DNA from: Limnanthes douglasii subsp. nivea
Lineage: Eukaryota; Streptophyta; Magnoliopsida; Brassicales; Limnanthaceae
Direction of reading: 5' to 3'
DNA: 64,000 nucleotides
Assembly (NCBI GenBank): GCA_036936605.1
Contig: JAUPFV010000001.1
Span: 114,150,771 to 114,214,770, forward strand
The first letter of the stretch is position 1. The number at the start of each line of letters is the position of its first letter. The translations under genes and the position numbers were made by a program. Positions 44,696-56,809 of the stretch are shown here, piece after piece. The notes below the pieces were generated by a model, which saw only the letters and a list, made by a program, of their open reading frames with translations, searched no databases and was not told where the DNA came from.

Positions 44696-44830
44696 CAGCT
44701 ACATCATTCTATCCTGGATCGAAAAGAATTCGCCTTCATTCCCATCATAATTTTATGATAAGCCCGGAATCGATAGGCCACTAAAATAGTTCTTTCTTTC
44801 CTTCCACCAAGAAACATGACAACCATTCTC

Positions 44831-45400
44831 TTACATTCTGTAATCCAAGCCAGTGGCTTTAATAGCAGTATGGAGAAAGTGCTCAAGAAGTCCTTTGCTG
44901 ATCAGTTTAGAAAACTTGGCAGCCATTGTAAAAATACTTGTAAATAGAAAAGGATATGTATTTATTCCACTTCCAGCACCTTCAGTAACCATCTGTCCAA
45001 GAAGCTTTTCCAATTTGACCTCCTTAAACCACTTCGAGCAGCCTTTGTCACTTTCCTCAACCACGTCAGCCCTACCTTTTACCAAGCTTCTAACAGGAGC
45101 ACCATCCAGGAAGGCTTTATATGCATCTAAAATATCCTGCCCATATTTGTGAAAATGGCCACACACGAAATTCTGAAAATGCGATGGTGGTTTCCTCATT
45201 GTGTAGACCATGGTGCTAGCTAAGAAAATAAATGTGTTCTTATTGTACTCTTCAGAACGTTTTTCACATTGCTTAAAATTATAGCAACCTTGCATTCTCT
45301 CCTTGTCGTTGTTTTCCCCAACTGCTGCCTTACTTGCATCTCCAACCTTAAAGACAGCAACACCACCAGCTCCAGATTTCATATTCTCATACATCGTCCC
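44831..45400 (-). pseudogene. PHO2/UBC24-type E2 fragment fused to an ATPase piece
   Basis: The C-terminal half of a 357-codon open frame (44831-45904). Residues about 197-310 read EEYNKNTFIF, TMVYTMRKPPSHFQNFVCGH, YKAFLDGAPVRSLVKG and DKGCSKWFKEV, matching the C-terminus of plant PHO2/UBC24-like ubiquitin-conjugating enzymes, which control phosphate transporters. The catalytic UBC core with its active-site Cys is not included. A linker (residues 169-196) and the last about 45 residues (IFTMAAKFSKLISKGLLEHF) are of unknown origin. The frame reads through from F2KP and Ca2+-ATPase pieces without a stop, making a chance chimera of three proteins. Confidence 0.7.
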
Positions 45401-45850
45401 ATTGAATACCTGACAGAAAGCGAACGAGTTGAAAATGAACATATTCAAAATAAGATCAGAATCTGGTCCAACAAGACCGCACAGTGCGTTTCCCTTTGCC
45501 TGAAGATTCGATATGACGGTAAACTGATAAAGAGATTGTACTAAGATATTACTCCACATGGCACTGATGATGAAATTCCATTTCCTTCCAACTGGAGCAC
45601 GCTTCATTAGTTCATCAGTTGGAGGGTCTATTGCAAGTGCAAGTGCCCTCAGTGTATCCATGAGCATGTTCACCCAAAATGATTGGACAACCATGAAGGA
45701 AATATTCCCTATCAAACAAGCAGAATGGAAGCTGACAACTTCCCCAACTACATTTACTGTCAGCTGAAACTGTACGAACTTCTGAATAGTTACGTAAATC
45801 AGGCATCCACATTTGGCGACTGTGGGGATGGTACTGAAACTATCGTCCAT
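45401..45850 (-). pseudogene. P2B (autoinhibited) Ca2+-ATPase fragment
   Basis: Residues about 19-168 of the same chimeric frame: IQKFVQFQLTVNVVGEVVSF, NMLMDTLRALALAIDPPTDE, LMKRAPVGRKWNFI and LILNMFIFNSFAFCQVFN. These are the transmembrane 5-6 to 8-9 segments of plant ACA-type plasma-membrane or tonoplast Ca2+ pumps. In intact pumps 'NMIMDTLGALALATEPP' carries Ca2+-binding Asn/Asp residues, kept here in N..MD. The pump's phosphorylation and ATP-binding domains are absent. It lies between an F2KP piece (5') and a UBC24-type piece (3'), in frame with both. Confidence 0.8.
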
Positions 45851-45943
45851 AATTAGTTCAAGCAACTCCTCAACAAGCTCATAGAACTGTCCATAATTGG
45901 TCACCTGATCTCGAAATACTTGTAGTCCTGCTTCAAAATCGGT

Positions 45944-46061
45944 CTCTTCTGTATAGTCAGGATTTTGCTGAGTTTAACACGTATGTTTCTCTCAATAATA
46001 CGCTCTTCTGTATAGTCAGGATTTTGCTGAGTTTAACACGTATGTTTCTCTCAATAATACG
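45944..46061. repeat. exact 59-bp tandem duplication in the F2KP piece
   Basis: The block starting 'ctcttctgtatagtcagg' and ending 'ctcaataatacg' is present twice back to back without visible differences. It shifts the reading frame of the fragment. Confidence 0.9.
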
Positions 46062-46177
46062 CTCGTTGTTGCATATTGTTTCCAGAAAAATTATCTTGCA
46101 ATTTCCTTCAGCCAATTTTATTAGCGAATTTCTACGTTTCGGTACTATTTGTAGCATCGTAAACTCCACCATGGCCT

Positions 46178-46277
46178 CCTTCTGTATTGTCAGCTCAGAA
46201 GAAGTCTGCAGACTGATCAACTCCAAACCTTCTGTATTGTCAGCTCGGAAGAAGTCAGCAGACTGATCAACTCCAAG
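46178..46277. repeat. 50-bp tandem duplication in the F2KP piece
   Basis: Two copies of 'ccttctgtattgtcagctc(a/g)gaagaagtc...gatcaactccaa' with two or three mismatches; the corresponding SADFF/LTIQK-type peptides are doubled. Confidence 0.85.
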
Positions 46278-46295
46278 CGTAAGGCGTCAATACTA

Positions 46296-46712
<417 letters not shown>

Positions 46713-47162
46713 TTAAAAGGAATTTGAAACCGTATCAGACACATCGGTGATGGAGAAAACCTCAGCACCTTTTAATGACTGTGGATTCTCTGTCAAGTTA
46801 GCTGCATAAACTAGAGCCAAATTAGCAGAAGTTGAAGGTGTAGGGACCTCATAATGCTCAAGATCAAGCTCCAAACAAGATGAACAGCAGTCCTCGCCAT
46901 GCTTTGGTTCTCAAGTTATACTAACGTCAGAAATTCCACGAACCTATGAAAGTTGTAGGCTTTCCTGATAAGCTCTCCAACTAGCAGCCAGATTCAAAGG
47001 TGAAAGTCTATCTGCTTCAATAAACACCTTATACCCAAGTACCTCGTTAGCTTCCAGCTTAAATTGCGCAGGTCTTGCGTCTCCTTGCAAGGAACCCCCC
47101 TTGAGGAGCCGGGTTGGACCCTCCTCAACTATACACGGCACATTACCAGTCTTGGGCTTCAA

Positions 47163-47345
47163 ACGAAATTAAAATCCAGTGTCTCAATAGTTATTCCTTT
47201 GCAACGAGCACATAGTGCATCTTCCATGCTTTCACCACTTGGAATTATTGAAACCCCGCCTAACTTCTCACAACAATCAACTCCAGTATCATTTGTCTCT
47301 CAGCGAATGGTAGATAACCAAGTCCATGTTCCGCATAAGCTGATA
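47163..47345 (-). pseudogene. unidentified coding-like piece
   Basis: On the minus strand, frame pieces LGYLPFAERQMILELI and then GVSIIPSGESMEDALCARCK are separated by a frameshift or stop. This is protein-like and GC-richer than the surroundings, and sits between the PPR piece and the F2KP piece. I could not name the source gene. Confidence 0.4.
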
Positions 47346-47351
47346 GGACAA

Positions 47352-47546
47352 TTACCCAGACACCATATCACTCTCAATAATTTCATCGAACAGTTTTTGT
47401 GCGTCATCTCTCTCCGACATTTTCTCAAACAACTCCCTCGCGGCACCGAAATTCTTTTTCCTGACGTTCCTCAAATAGCCAGAGATCATAATGTTGTAGG
47501 AAACGGAGCTTGGACGAGGCAAGGTGCTGATACCATTTGATCCCAA
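47352..47546 (-). pseudogene. pentatricopeptide repeat (PPR) fragment
   Basis: LPRPSSVSYNIMISGYLRN, FGAARELFEKMSERD and AQKLFDEIIESDMVSG match two consecutive PPR motifs ('SYNIMISGY..NG....A..LFE.MPERD') of plant organellar RNA-binding proteins. About 65 residues; no targeting peptide or further repeats. It is another member of the minus-strand gene-fragment mosaic. Confidence 0.75.
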
Positions 47547-47930
47547 GTAAAGGCGTAGTAAGGGATTCTGATTTAAGCCACATCCTTTATACAGATTTTT
47601 AAAAGCGTCAGTACGCCGGCTATCTCCACCATGTTTCGTCTGCTATGTCCAAGATCATGAGAATAAATATTGGTAACAAGCAGGTCGTTCTTGTTCTCTA
47701 GTCCAGTTTCTGACAATGGATCATTAATAGTACATGAATTTTCAGCAACAGGATACGAGTTTAACCCATTTTAGATTACATTTGACTTGCTTTGAGAGTG
47801 CGCCGAGAAAAGACTATTCTTAAGTAACGGAATTTGAGCTGAAATTCAAGGGAATATCTCATCCACCAGAGTAAATCCAATCTGTAGAAGCGAATAAGTC
47901 ACCATTTTCCACCTCCAATTTTTTTCATCC
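47547..47930 (-). pseudogene. unidentified coding-like piece(s)
   Basis: Minus-strand reading gives EVENGDLFASTDWIYSG (about 47870-47915), then, in another frame, NGLNSYPVAENSCTINDPLS and LVTNIYSHDLGHSRRNMVEI (about 47620-47760). Codon composition is protein-like, but the source is not recognised. It may be a further captured gene. Confidence 0.35.
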
Positions 47931-48869
47931 TCTTTTTTATTTCCTTTACCTTCGAAGTGAACTTATTTGTTGAGTGCTTGGCATGGAATTTGATAAATAA
48001 TTCGATTCCTAATCTGTTATGAACTGGTGGAGAGGGAATTTTTTTTCACTCTTTTCTTCTCTTTTCTTCTCTTTTATCATCAACAAATTTTGACTTAATG
48101 ATATGTTTCGGTAATAGGAACTTGTTTCTTTATATATTTCTTTTGAATACGGTCCCTTTCTTGACAATTGGTTTATGAATTTCATTTTATCAATTTCATT
48201 AATTTTTGTATTCTTGTCATTATGTTATCCTGATGTATTGGTTCTAATTTAAAAATACAGAGAAAATTTTATTTTTTTTGATGTGGACGGTGTTGAACCA
48301 CTTTGCAAGCTATTGTTTTGTCGGTCTGTAGGCATTTTCATAGTTATCAAAATGATTTTGTGGAGACACATGCCCTCTTCTATAATTCTTTGTGAGTGAA
48401 GGAATTTTCATCTTAATAGTACTATCTTTCGCGACCCCAATTGATTGTTAGGGTTTCGACCTCGAATGTCTGCGTAGATCATAGATCATCAATTTTTCAA
48501 TTTGATTCATAAATTGGTTCATCTCTTCCGTAAACATCTGGTTGGTTTGCTCTAACCTACTACAATGTTTTTTGATATATTCACGACTTTAGATATTCAT
48601 CATGATAGTATCGCGGCCCTCGATTGAATGTTCAGGATTTGGAGTTCGAAATCCTGCATAAAGCGTAGATCATCAATTGCCTCGTCTAATTCATAAATTG
48701 GTTCATCTCCCTCCTAAACATCTCATTGGTTTGCTCCAGCCTACTACAACACTCTTCGATATCTTCACGACTATAGCTACATAAATGGTATTCTTACCCT
48801 TACCCTTATGGTTTTTGGGATGCATACGTAGCAAAATTTCGAGCACGAATTCGAGCTCTCATAAGATGT
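47931..48869. other. no gene seen
   Basis: AT-rich. A block 'catgatagtatcgcg..cctcgattgaatgttcaggatttggag..cgaa' with following 'gcgtagatcatcaatt...attggttcatctc' near 48600-48740 is a second copy of 48410-48560, so a local duplication of about 180 bp is present. Confidence 0.5.
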
Positions 48870-49190
48870 GGGGCCATTAGCAATAGACGTAACACTAATC
48901 CAATGGAAACAAAAGTGAAAATTCAGTAAAAATACATTTATTTTAATAAAAATGTGTTTTTAAAATTAGGATATGAGATGTTTTATATAAAGAATATCCG
49001 AAACCCTTATCATATATTCTAAAAATAAAATAAAATAAACATATTAAACAAACAATCCTATCAAATCTATAGACAATCAGATTTTATTTGCTAATTAAAA
49101 TACGTTTTTAAAATAGAAAAATAAAATAAAATAGGATTTTGGACCTTAAATAGTGGAATTTAGATAATGGATATTCTTAGCTACATCAAT
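48870..49190. repeat. right direct repeat flanking the gene mosaic
   Basis: Partner of the left repeat (36475-36541 plus 44382-44695), same orientation, about 70% identical. Ends with 'agctacatca'. With the left copy it encloses all the captured gene pieces. Confidence 0.65.
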
Positions 49191-50258
49191 ATCCTTGATA
49201 TAAATTAGTATTTTTCATTTACAAACCAAGTTGTAGATCATGTTTCACAACATCACAGAAGAACAATCGGTTTTCAAAATAAGATATACAATATAACATG
49301 TTATGCAAATATTTAGTAAACCATGTTCCACAAATCGGTCATATTAATTACTAGTTTCGTTGAAGGACTATAACACAAGTTTTGCAAAAGGTTAGTGCAT
49401 TTAACAATAAATAAAAATGCATTTTAAAGAAAATTGTTATCCTAAAAAATATTATACCCTTCTTTTGCTAAATTTTGTACTTTTAGTGAACATTCAATTA
49501 CTTGTGGTGAACAACCGATCGTTGGAGGTAAAAATTTTCATAATGTTGCAATATTCGAGAGCACTTGTAACCTCCAACTAGATGACTCGTTATTATTATA
49601 TCATTGGTAAAAGTCTCATGATATAATTCGATCAATGAAACCGTTGATGATTAAAGATAATAAAAAAAATATGCAAAACCAAATAATAAAATAAATATTG
49701 TATAATCGATATAAACATGTACTCATTTAGTTTTCCACTTGTATATGTCGATCCGTTGAGCGGTAAATACGTAGCACACTCTCATGGTGGTCGAGACAAT
49801 AAAAATATGCATTGGAAAGTGGTTGTAATAAGTAGCACGTTGGTCGACATGTTGAGAAATTACCTAATAGTGTGTCAAGTATTTTAATTCATTATTATAT
49901 TCAACCTCACTACCACAAAATCTGTAAATAGAATTTTGTATAATTTTGAAATTCTAATGTAAGTTTACCTCTAACAGTAGACCATCTATGTTCGTTTCCG
50001 AACATATTAATTGATACAAATCTAAATCCTCAGTGTCCACAAGTTTGAATATGTCATTCATATTAGTAAGATAAGGATGTTTGTACGGTGGTATGTGAGA
50101 TTTGAATAATATTTTGGCTCTACACATCTGATAGTCTTTGAGAAACTGATATTTACTACTGCATGAGATGCTCGGCCTTTATTTGTGACTCGTGGTCGTC
50201 CTGTTGTAGGTGATTTATTAGGGGAGTTAATATTTGTTTTGGCCTTAGTTCTAGTAGT
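49191..50258. other. AT-rich spacer, no gene seen
   Basis: Short frames only. The last about 100 bp before element B read TRGRPVVGDLLGELI on plus, too short to call. Confidence 0.45.
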
Positions 50259-50665
50259 TGATGAGTCCGGATTCTGTTACCCCTTCGGACAGGGACAGTT
50301 CGGACAAAGACCATCTAACTGGACAGGGCAGTTCGAACCCTTCATCGATTTGACTGTTCGAACGAGGACTAAAGTATTTAAAACATAATCACTTCTTGAC
50401 GAAGCTGCTTGCTCTCATATTAAGAGCTCATGGGTCCTTAAACTTGACCCGGGTCCATTAAACATGACCCGACAGCCCATAAAGCCCAAACATAAGGGTA
50501 TAAATACCTAACCACCAACATTAAATGAGGGTAATGAAAATTAAATACAACCAGGCTGCTTAATTCTCCCTCTACTCTCTATTCAAATATTAAATACCTA
50601 CAAAACTTCCAAAAACTCTAAACAGAAATTACGTACTTACCCTCATACACAAATAAACCATATCA
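50259..50665 (+). repeat. 5' LTR of element B
   Basis: TGATGAGTCCGG...CATATCA, 407 bp. TATA box GGGTATAAATACC at about 50497-50509. Shares core phrases with the LTRs of A and C ('gggtccttaaacttgaccc', 'aaccaggctgct'). Confidence 0.9.
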
Positions 50666-50668
50666 AAT

Positions 50669-50686
50669 TGGCGACCACAGTGGGAG
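50669..50686 (+). other. primer-binding site of element B
   Basis: TGGCGACCACAGTGGGAG, 3 bp after the LTR; complementary to a tRNA-Arg 3' end (general knowledge). Confidence 0.8.
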
Positions 50687-50737
50687 AGAAAGGTGCCTGA
50701 ATCAAGCATTCGAAACCAACAGGAAAAATCAGTCCGA

Positions 50738-52957
50738 ATGAATCCGGACGCCCCGGAAGTACCACCAGCCTTGCTTGAAGTGGTGGGTGAAAATGATGAG
50801 TATACCATCGAGGAGCGTGATAGATTAAGGGGTGAGATAGAAGCTCTGAGGGCTGAAAAGGCTAAGATGGGCATGAAGGATAAGTCAAAAGCATCAGTTG
50901 CTCATCATACCGTTAACCCCAGAGAGCATGAGCCTTCAAAGACTCATGTAAGTACCAAAAAAACTCATGCTAGCTCCAAAAAGTCTCACCGGTCTAAGCC
51001 AGTGGAGAGTTCTGACTCAGACTCGGAGTCTTCTGATAGCTCATCGGATGAGGAAGGAGTTGAAGAGTCCTTGTCCTCTAGCAGTGATGAGGGCCGATCC
51101 AAAAAGAAGCAAAAGTTGGTTAAAAAATATTCAAGAAAAATGGATAGACATGGGAAATCGAAGAGGAATATAGGCAAAGGATCATCTCACAGCCGGAGAC
51201 ATGTAGATCGGATGCTGATGGATCCCTTTGCCTTCCACGATGAACCAGGTATCTTTGCGACCCCCAATGAGGATACCGTGTTCATTCGTGGCCGGAATTG
51301 GAGACAATCTCCATTGTCTTCCAAGATTCTATCTGGGAACCTCCCTAAGAGGTTTGATAGCACTAAAATGGAGCAATTTAAAAACTTCATGATGAATTTT
51401 GATGATGACAACAAGTTACTCTGTAGAGATTTCTCCCAATCTTTTACGGGGAGTGCTCTGAAGTGGTATAACAGCCTACCTCAGGGCTGCATCAAGAATT
51501 TTGATACCTTTTGGGTGGCCTTTCGAAGGCAGTTTGTTGGGAGTAAAGAGTTGAAGGGCAATGGGGACACAATAATCCATTGTGCCCAAGAACCAAACGA
51601 ATCATTAAAAGAATACATAAGTTATTTTGTAAACACCAAAAATGGATTGGCTGATTGCTTCGAGCAAGTAGCAATAGCATCTTTGAGACAGGGCTTGAAC
51701 CCTGGGAATTTGGCTGATTTAGTAACCAGGAAGAAAGCCATGACTTGGGGAGGTTTGCTGAATCAAGTTGGAAAGCAGATCAACGTTGATGAAACAAAGA
51801 AAACAAGGGTGCACAGGCAGGTAAGGTCTGCCCCGGTTGCACCAAACCCTAACCAAAATCAGTCCGGGAATAAGGCAAGGGAGACTGGACATGCACATAA
51901 CAGGGCCAAAGCTCAATCTCAGCCAGCTGCGCCTGCCCAGAGTCAACAATCTAGAAATAAAAGGGGGTCTTGGGTTCAACCGGAGTGGTTTGCAGAATTG
52001 AACAAAAATGTGGCCACCATCTATGATAAAACAAAGGAAGAAGTGCACTATAGAAAACCGGTTGCACTGCAATCCCCTAGGGAACATCGTAACAACTCTT
52101 TCCGCCAGTACCATAATGATACTGGCCATACTACTGACGATTGTATAGCCTTGAAGCAAGAGGTTCAGAACTTGATTGAAAGAGGAAAGTTGGGGGCATA
52201 TGTCAAAAGAAGAGGAGGAAATAGGCCTGACAATACTCACCGAGTTGGTCCGAGCAATGCTGCTCCGGAGGCGGCTATGGTGATAATCAAAAGATTTGAT
52301 GTAGAATCCGAATACCTGGATCCTGATCCAACTTGAAATAGAGTAGGTGTTATTAAAGAATGTTGTAAAATTGTCTCCGGGCTCATTAAGTTTTTTGAGT
52401 CACTTACAATTTTTGGAGGGGATACTATGACAGCTCTTACTGCTTCTTCGAGGAAGAGGCATGTCCATACTTTAGCCACCCAGCTAGAAGGGGGCATGGC
52501 CTCCTATCAGTCACAAATTCTATTCCCCTTCATTGTTTTCGATGAAGATGACTTAAGAGATATAACTGGCCCTCATGAGGATGCTGTTGTCATAGGAGCA
52601 TCCATTGGGGGCAATGGCATAAGACGAATCTTGGTGGATACTGGAAGCTAAGCCAATATCCTCTTCTTGACCACTTACAAAAGGATGAAAAATCCAGCCG
52701 TAATTCAGAGTTCGGACAGATTGATTGTGGGCTTCACTGGAAGCTCAGCAGATGTGATCGGGGAGTTCGAAGAAGAAGTTTTGTTGGGCAAGGGCCCTTT
52801 CAAGAAGATGGTCAGGATACCTTTTATTGTGGTGGATTGTCCCACTTGTTATAATGCTATTTTAGGGAGGTCTTGGCTCTCTAGGATGCATGCAGTGGCC
52901 TCTACAGTCCACCAATGTTTGAAATATGCCGTTCAAGGACAAGTGGGAGTTGTCTGA
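50738..52957 (+). pseudogene. element B gag-protease
   Basis: One frame from ATG 50738 (MNPDAPEVPPALLEVVGEND). N-terminal coiled coil, Ser/Asp-rich then Lys/Arg-rich stretch, Gag core (NWRQSPLSSKILSGNLPKRF ... KQINVDETKK), zinc-like motif FRQYHNDTGHTTDDC with its first Cys changed to Arg, and the protease site VDTGS cut by a stop. Stops are at 52334-52336 (TGA), 52649-52651 (TAA) and 52955-52957 (TGA). About 18 codons between TKME and QFKNF are deleted relative to C. Otherwise the frame is kept throughout, so decay is recent compared with A. Confidence 0.92.
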
Positions 52958-53038
52958 AGCAGTCAAAAGGTTGCAAGAGAGTGTTATGCTACAACACTGG
53001 CTCCACGAACGTTGGGGGCAGTTTGTATCAACGAAGGA

Positions 53039-53041
53039 TAG
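53039..53041 (+). promoter_or_regulatory. conserved in-frame UAG between protease and RT (B)
   Basis: TAG followed by CAA TTT, same frame as the flanking domains and same alignment position as in A and C. The sequence about 15 nt downstream can form the TCTGRGG/CCCCAGA stem with one mismatch. Confidence 0.6.
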
Positions 53042-55213
53042 CAATTTGAGGGGCTTTCTGAGGGTGAGGGCGAAATTGATGACCCCAGAGAGACCCCTGG
53101 AATGTTGATACCAGTTGAAGAAGTTGAAACACATTCGTTAGAAGAAGGAAAAAATGTTAAGATAGGGTCCAAAATGCCGTCCGAACTGAAGAATAGAATG
53201 TTAAAGTTTTTAAAAGACCATCAGCATGTTTTTGCTTGGTGCAATGCTGATGTAACAAGGGTTCTAGCAGACATTATATCACATCACCTATCCATCCGGA
53301 GAGACATAGCACCTGTGGTACAAAAGAGAAGGGCTTTTTCCAAAGAAAAGGCTGATGTTATTGTTCAAGAAGTTGACAGGCTCACAAAAATGGGGCATAT
53401 AAAGGAGTCTCAATATCCTTTATGGACTGCCAACCCGGTCTTGGTGAAAAAGAAAAATGGCAAGTGGCGTATGTGCATTGACTTCACGGATCTCAATAGG
53501 GCTTGCCCAAAAGATTTATATCCAGTCCCCCGGATTGATCAGCTACTAGACTCCACTTCTGGAAACAAGCTACTTTCCTTTATGGATGTTTTTTCCGGGT
53601 ACAATCAAATTCAAGTAGACCCGAAGGATCAGGAGCATACCATATTTGTCACTGACAGGGGTCTTCATTGCTACAAGGTGATGCCATTCGGATTGAAAAA
53701 TGCTGGGGCTAGTTATCAGAGATTGGTAAACAAAGCCTTTGATGATCAAATTGGAAGAAACATGGAAGTGTACATTGATGACATAATGGTGAAAAGTGTG
53801 GATAAGCAGCTACACTTGGCAGACCTCCAAGAAACTTTTGCCAACTTGGTAAAAGTAAATTTGAAGCTAAATCCAGAAAAATGTGTGTTCGGAGTACAGT
53901 CCGGGAAGTTCTTGGGTTACATAATAAGTGAGCAAGGGATACAGCCCGATCTGGACCAACTTAATGCTCTGTTCCAAATGGAGCCTCCTCGGAATGTTAA
54001 AGAAGTACAATGGTTAACGGGGAGGTTGGCTGCTTTAAATCGATTCATCTCAAGATCTTCGGACAGATGTGCCCCGTTTTTCCAAACTCTAAAGGGTGCA
54101 AAGGGATTCGACTGGACTCCACAGTGCGATGAGGCCTTCAATGAAATTAAGAAACATTTGTCCTCCCCTAAGACTTTATTTAAACCTGTTGATGGAGAAA
54201 CACTCTTCGTATACTTGGCAGTTTCAAGTTGTGCCATCAGTGTTGTATTGGTAAGAGAGGTAGATAATTACCCCCATCCGGTGTACTACATCAGCAAGAG
54301 CTTGATAGATGCAGAAAAGCGTTATTTGAAACTCGAAAAGTTAGCGTTGGCCTTGGTGATTGCTGCCAGGAAGATGAGGCATTATTTCCAGGCTCATCCT
54401 ATTATCGTCCGAACATCTTTTCCCTTGAAGAATGTTCTCCAAAAGGCAGACATTTCAAGTAGAATGACTAAGTGGTCAGTGGAAGTGAGGGACTTCGATA
54501 TTGATTTTGCTCCTCGAACAGCAGTCAAAGCCCAAGTTGTGGCTGACTTTTTAGTTGAATTCCACTCTGATAGGGATTCGGAGCAGACCGTTGAGATGAA
54601 AGACAAAAAGGTCTGGGTCATCAGGACGGATGGTGGGTCCAGTACTATGGGATGTGGTGCAGGAGTGTGTTTGACTTCTCCATATGGTGACAAAATGTAC
54701 CAGGCTATATGTTTTGCTTTTAGGGCTTCTAACAATGAGTCCGAATACGAAGCAGCTATAGCTGGTTTAAAGTTAGCTTATATATGTGGAGCCAAAATGG
54801 TCAAGCTGATGAGTGATTCTCAGCTTCTTATCCACCATGCACAAGGTCAATCTGAGGCAAAAAAGGAACAACTAGTGAAGTACTTGCTTCTTCTTAAAAA
54901 TGAGGCTCTTAAGTTCAAAAGCGTTGTTTATGAGCATATACCCCGGGCAGAGAATGAACTAGCAGATTCACTGGCAACCATAGCATACACTGAGTCATAT
55001 CCTTGGATCCATGTGCTGGAGAGCCCTTCCATTCAACTAAACGTAGTTAAAGAGGAAGAAATTTTCGATGTACAGATAAAACAACCCCAAGACTGGAGAT
55101 TTTCTCTCCTGCAGTATCTCTTCGATGGCATCCTGCCTCCGGATAAAGCACTAGCAAGAAAAAATGAAGCACAAAGCTCGTGGTTTTATCATACTAAGAG
55201 ACGTTCTGTATAA
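53042..55213 (+). pseudogene. element B RT, RNase H and archaeal RNase H
   Basis: Open for over 720 codons after the UAG. Counting from the Met at 53102: an N-terminal segment (VFAWCNADVTRV), RT (KKNGKWRMCIDFTDLNRACP, FMDVFSGYNQIQVDP, catalytic YIDDIMVKS at 224-227, intact), Ty3-type RNase H (about 325-455: LFVYLAVSSCAISVVLVRE, where the usual first Asp of this domain is replaced; HYFQAHPIIVRTS), and archaeal-type RNase H (about 505-620: TDGGSSTMGCGAGV, ASNNESEYEAAIAGL, LMSDSQLLIHH, HIPRAENELADSLA, with D-E-D-D-type acidic residues kept). A frameshift near 55170-55213 separates it from integrase. Confidence 0.93.
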
Positions 55214-56308
55214 GAAGTCTTACAGTAAACCTCTTTTGCGATGTTTGGGAGACGATGAGTCTCAAGTAGTCCTCTCCGAATTGCATGATGGTGAGAGATC
55301 ATCTCATTGTGGATTCAGAGCTCTAACACGGAGAGTTTTACTGGCTGGCTATTATTGGCCCTCTATAATGCAGGATGCTAAGGAGCTGGTAAGAAGGTGT
55401 GATCCATGCCAAAGATATAGCAATGAAATTCATGTCCCGGCCATCCCTTTAGAGTCAATTTCTGAGCCTATACCTTTTGCTCGATGGGGGTTGAATTTGG
55501 TAGGACCTCTTCCCATGGCGTCCGGAGGGCGTAGAACAATAATTGTTGCTATAGATTACTTTTCGAAATGGATTGAAGCAGCCCCCTTGGCAGGAACAAC
55601 ATCAAAAGCTGTCATAAAATTCATTTTATCCAACATCTGTTGCAGATTTGGTGTTCCACAAAAAATAACGACAGACAATGGGCCACAGTTCGACAATAGG
55701 GAAATGGAGAGTTTCTATGCCTCAAGGGGTATACAACATTGTTTCTCTTCACCTTTCCACCCACAAGCGAATGGTCAGGTTGAAGTGGCTAACAGAAATA
55801 TACTGTCCAGTTTAAAGAAGAATTTGGAAGGGGCTGCTGGGAAGTGGCCTAGTTATTTGCAGGAGGTCTTGTGGGCCTACCGGACTACACCTGGGGCTGC
55901 GACACAAGAGTCACCCTTTGCCTTGGTCTATGGGATGGATGCAATAGCCCCCATAGAAGAAACTCTCCCTTCATTTCGGGTTCACAAATTTTCCTAACAC
56001 GCAAATGAAGAGGCAGTCAGAGGAAAGACGAGTAAAGGCTCACCTTAGAGCTGCACACCATCAAGGCTTGATGAGAAGCAGGTTTACTTCTAGGGTAAAA
56101 GAAGAGATTTCCAGCCGGGGACAAGGTATTGAGGAAAGTCTTCTTGCACACTAAAGAAAATCTCCTCGGCAAACTGGCCCCAACTTGGGAAGGACCTTAT
56201 ATGGTCATTGAAAGGCTTAAACCCTGAACATATTGGCTCGAAGACAAGGATGGAAGGGTTTTAAATCACCCTTGGAATATTGAACATCTCCGAATATACT
56301 TGGAATAA
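55164..56308 (+). pseudogene. element B integrase
   Basis: The zinc-binding HHCC domain is seen as HDGERSSHCGF...CDPCQRY. The core follows with WGLNLVGPLPMASGG, where the first catalytic Asp is Asn (A keeps Asp), TTDNGPQFDN with the second Asp, and HPQANGQVEVANR with the catalytic Glu. A stop at 55995-55997 and frameshifts interrupt the C-terminal domain, which continues to LNHPWNIEHLRIYLE and a stop at 56308. No chromodomain, as expected for Tat elements. It would insert cDNA; inactive here. Confidence 0.92.
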
Positions 56309-56809
56309 AAGCTGTGTAAATATTTACTTGTTTAAAAATCCATGTAAATATTTGGGGGCATACTCTTTCCTACCGTGGTGACACAGGGAGGTTTTAATGA
56401 GGTGTCCGGGCTTTTTAATAAAATTTGATGCCTTCTTAAAAAATTCGAAGTGTTTTTACTTTGTTTTTTGTCACACCATCCAGATTGAATTAAGGGATTG
56501 ATGACTACTTAAACATTTGTCATTGGAGAATTTAAGCACTCTCACTTTAAAATGCTTATGAAATAACTAAGGGCTATTTAAACATTAGCCACCAGAACTG
56601 AAACAAACTATCAAAGGATGTAAGAATTGTGCAAAACAAATATGTTCATTAAAATAACTTAAGTGCCTTGGCCTTCTAAGGACTTTTAAATTGTCAAACA
56701 GAGCAAAGGATCTATCCGGTCAGATACCGAACACAATAACAAAAAGAATGCCTTGGCCTTCCAAGGACTTTAGTTTAGATAACATAAAAGTGAAAAGATA
56801 ATTCATAAT
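56309..56809. other. element B spacer between pol and antisense gene
   Basis: Non-coding; carries 'gaggttttaatgagg' shared with A (31230) and the repeated 'ccttggccttc(t/c)aaggactttta' phrase (56660, 56755). Confidence 0.55.

Noticed and set aside
44831..45904. 357-codon frame as a functional Ca2+-ATPase
   Set aside because: Only a transmembrane part of the pump is present, fused to unrelated F2KP and UBC24-type pieces; no ATP-binding or phosphorylation domain.
53917..54735. Long minus-strand frames opposite RT/RNase H of element B
   Set aside because: Shadows of the conserved sense frame; no motif, and not aligned with the real antisense gene further downstream.
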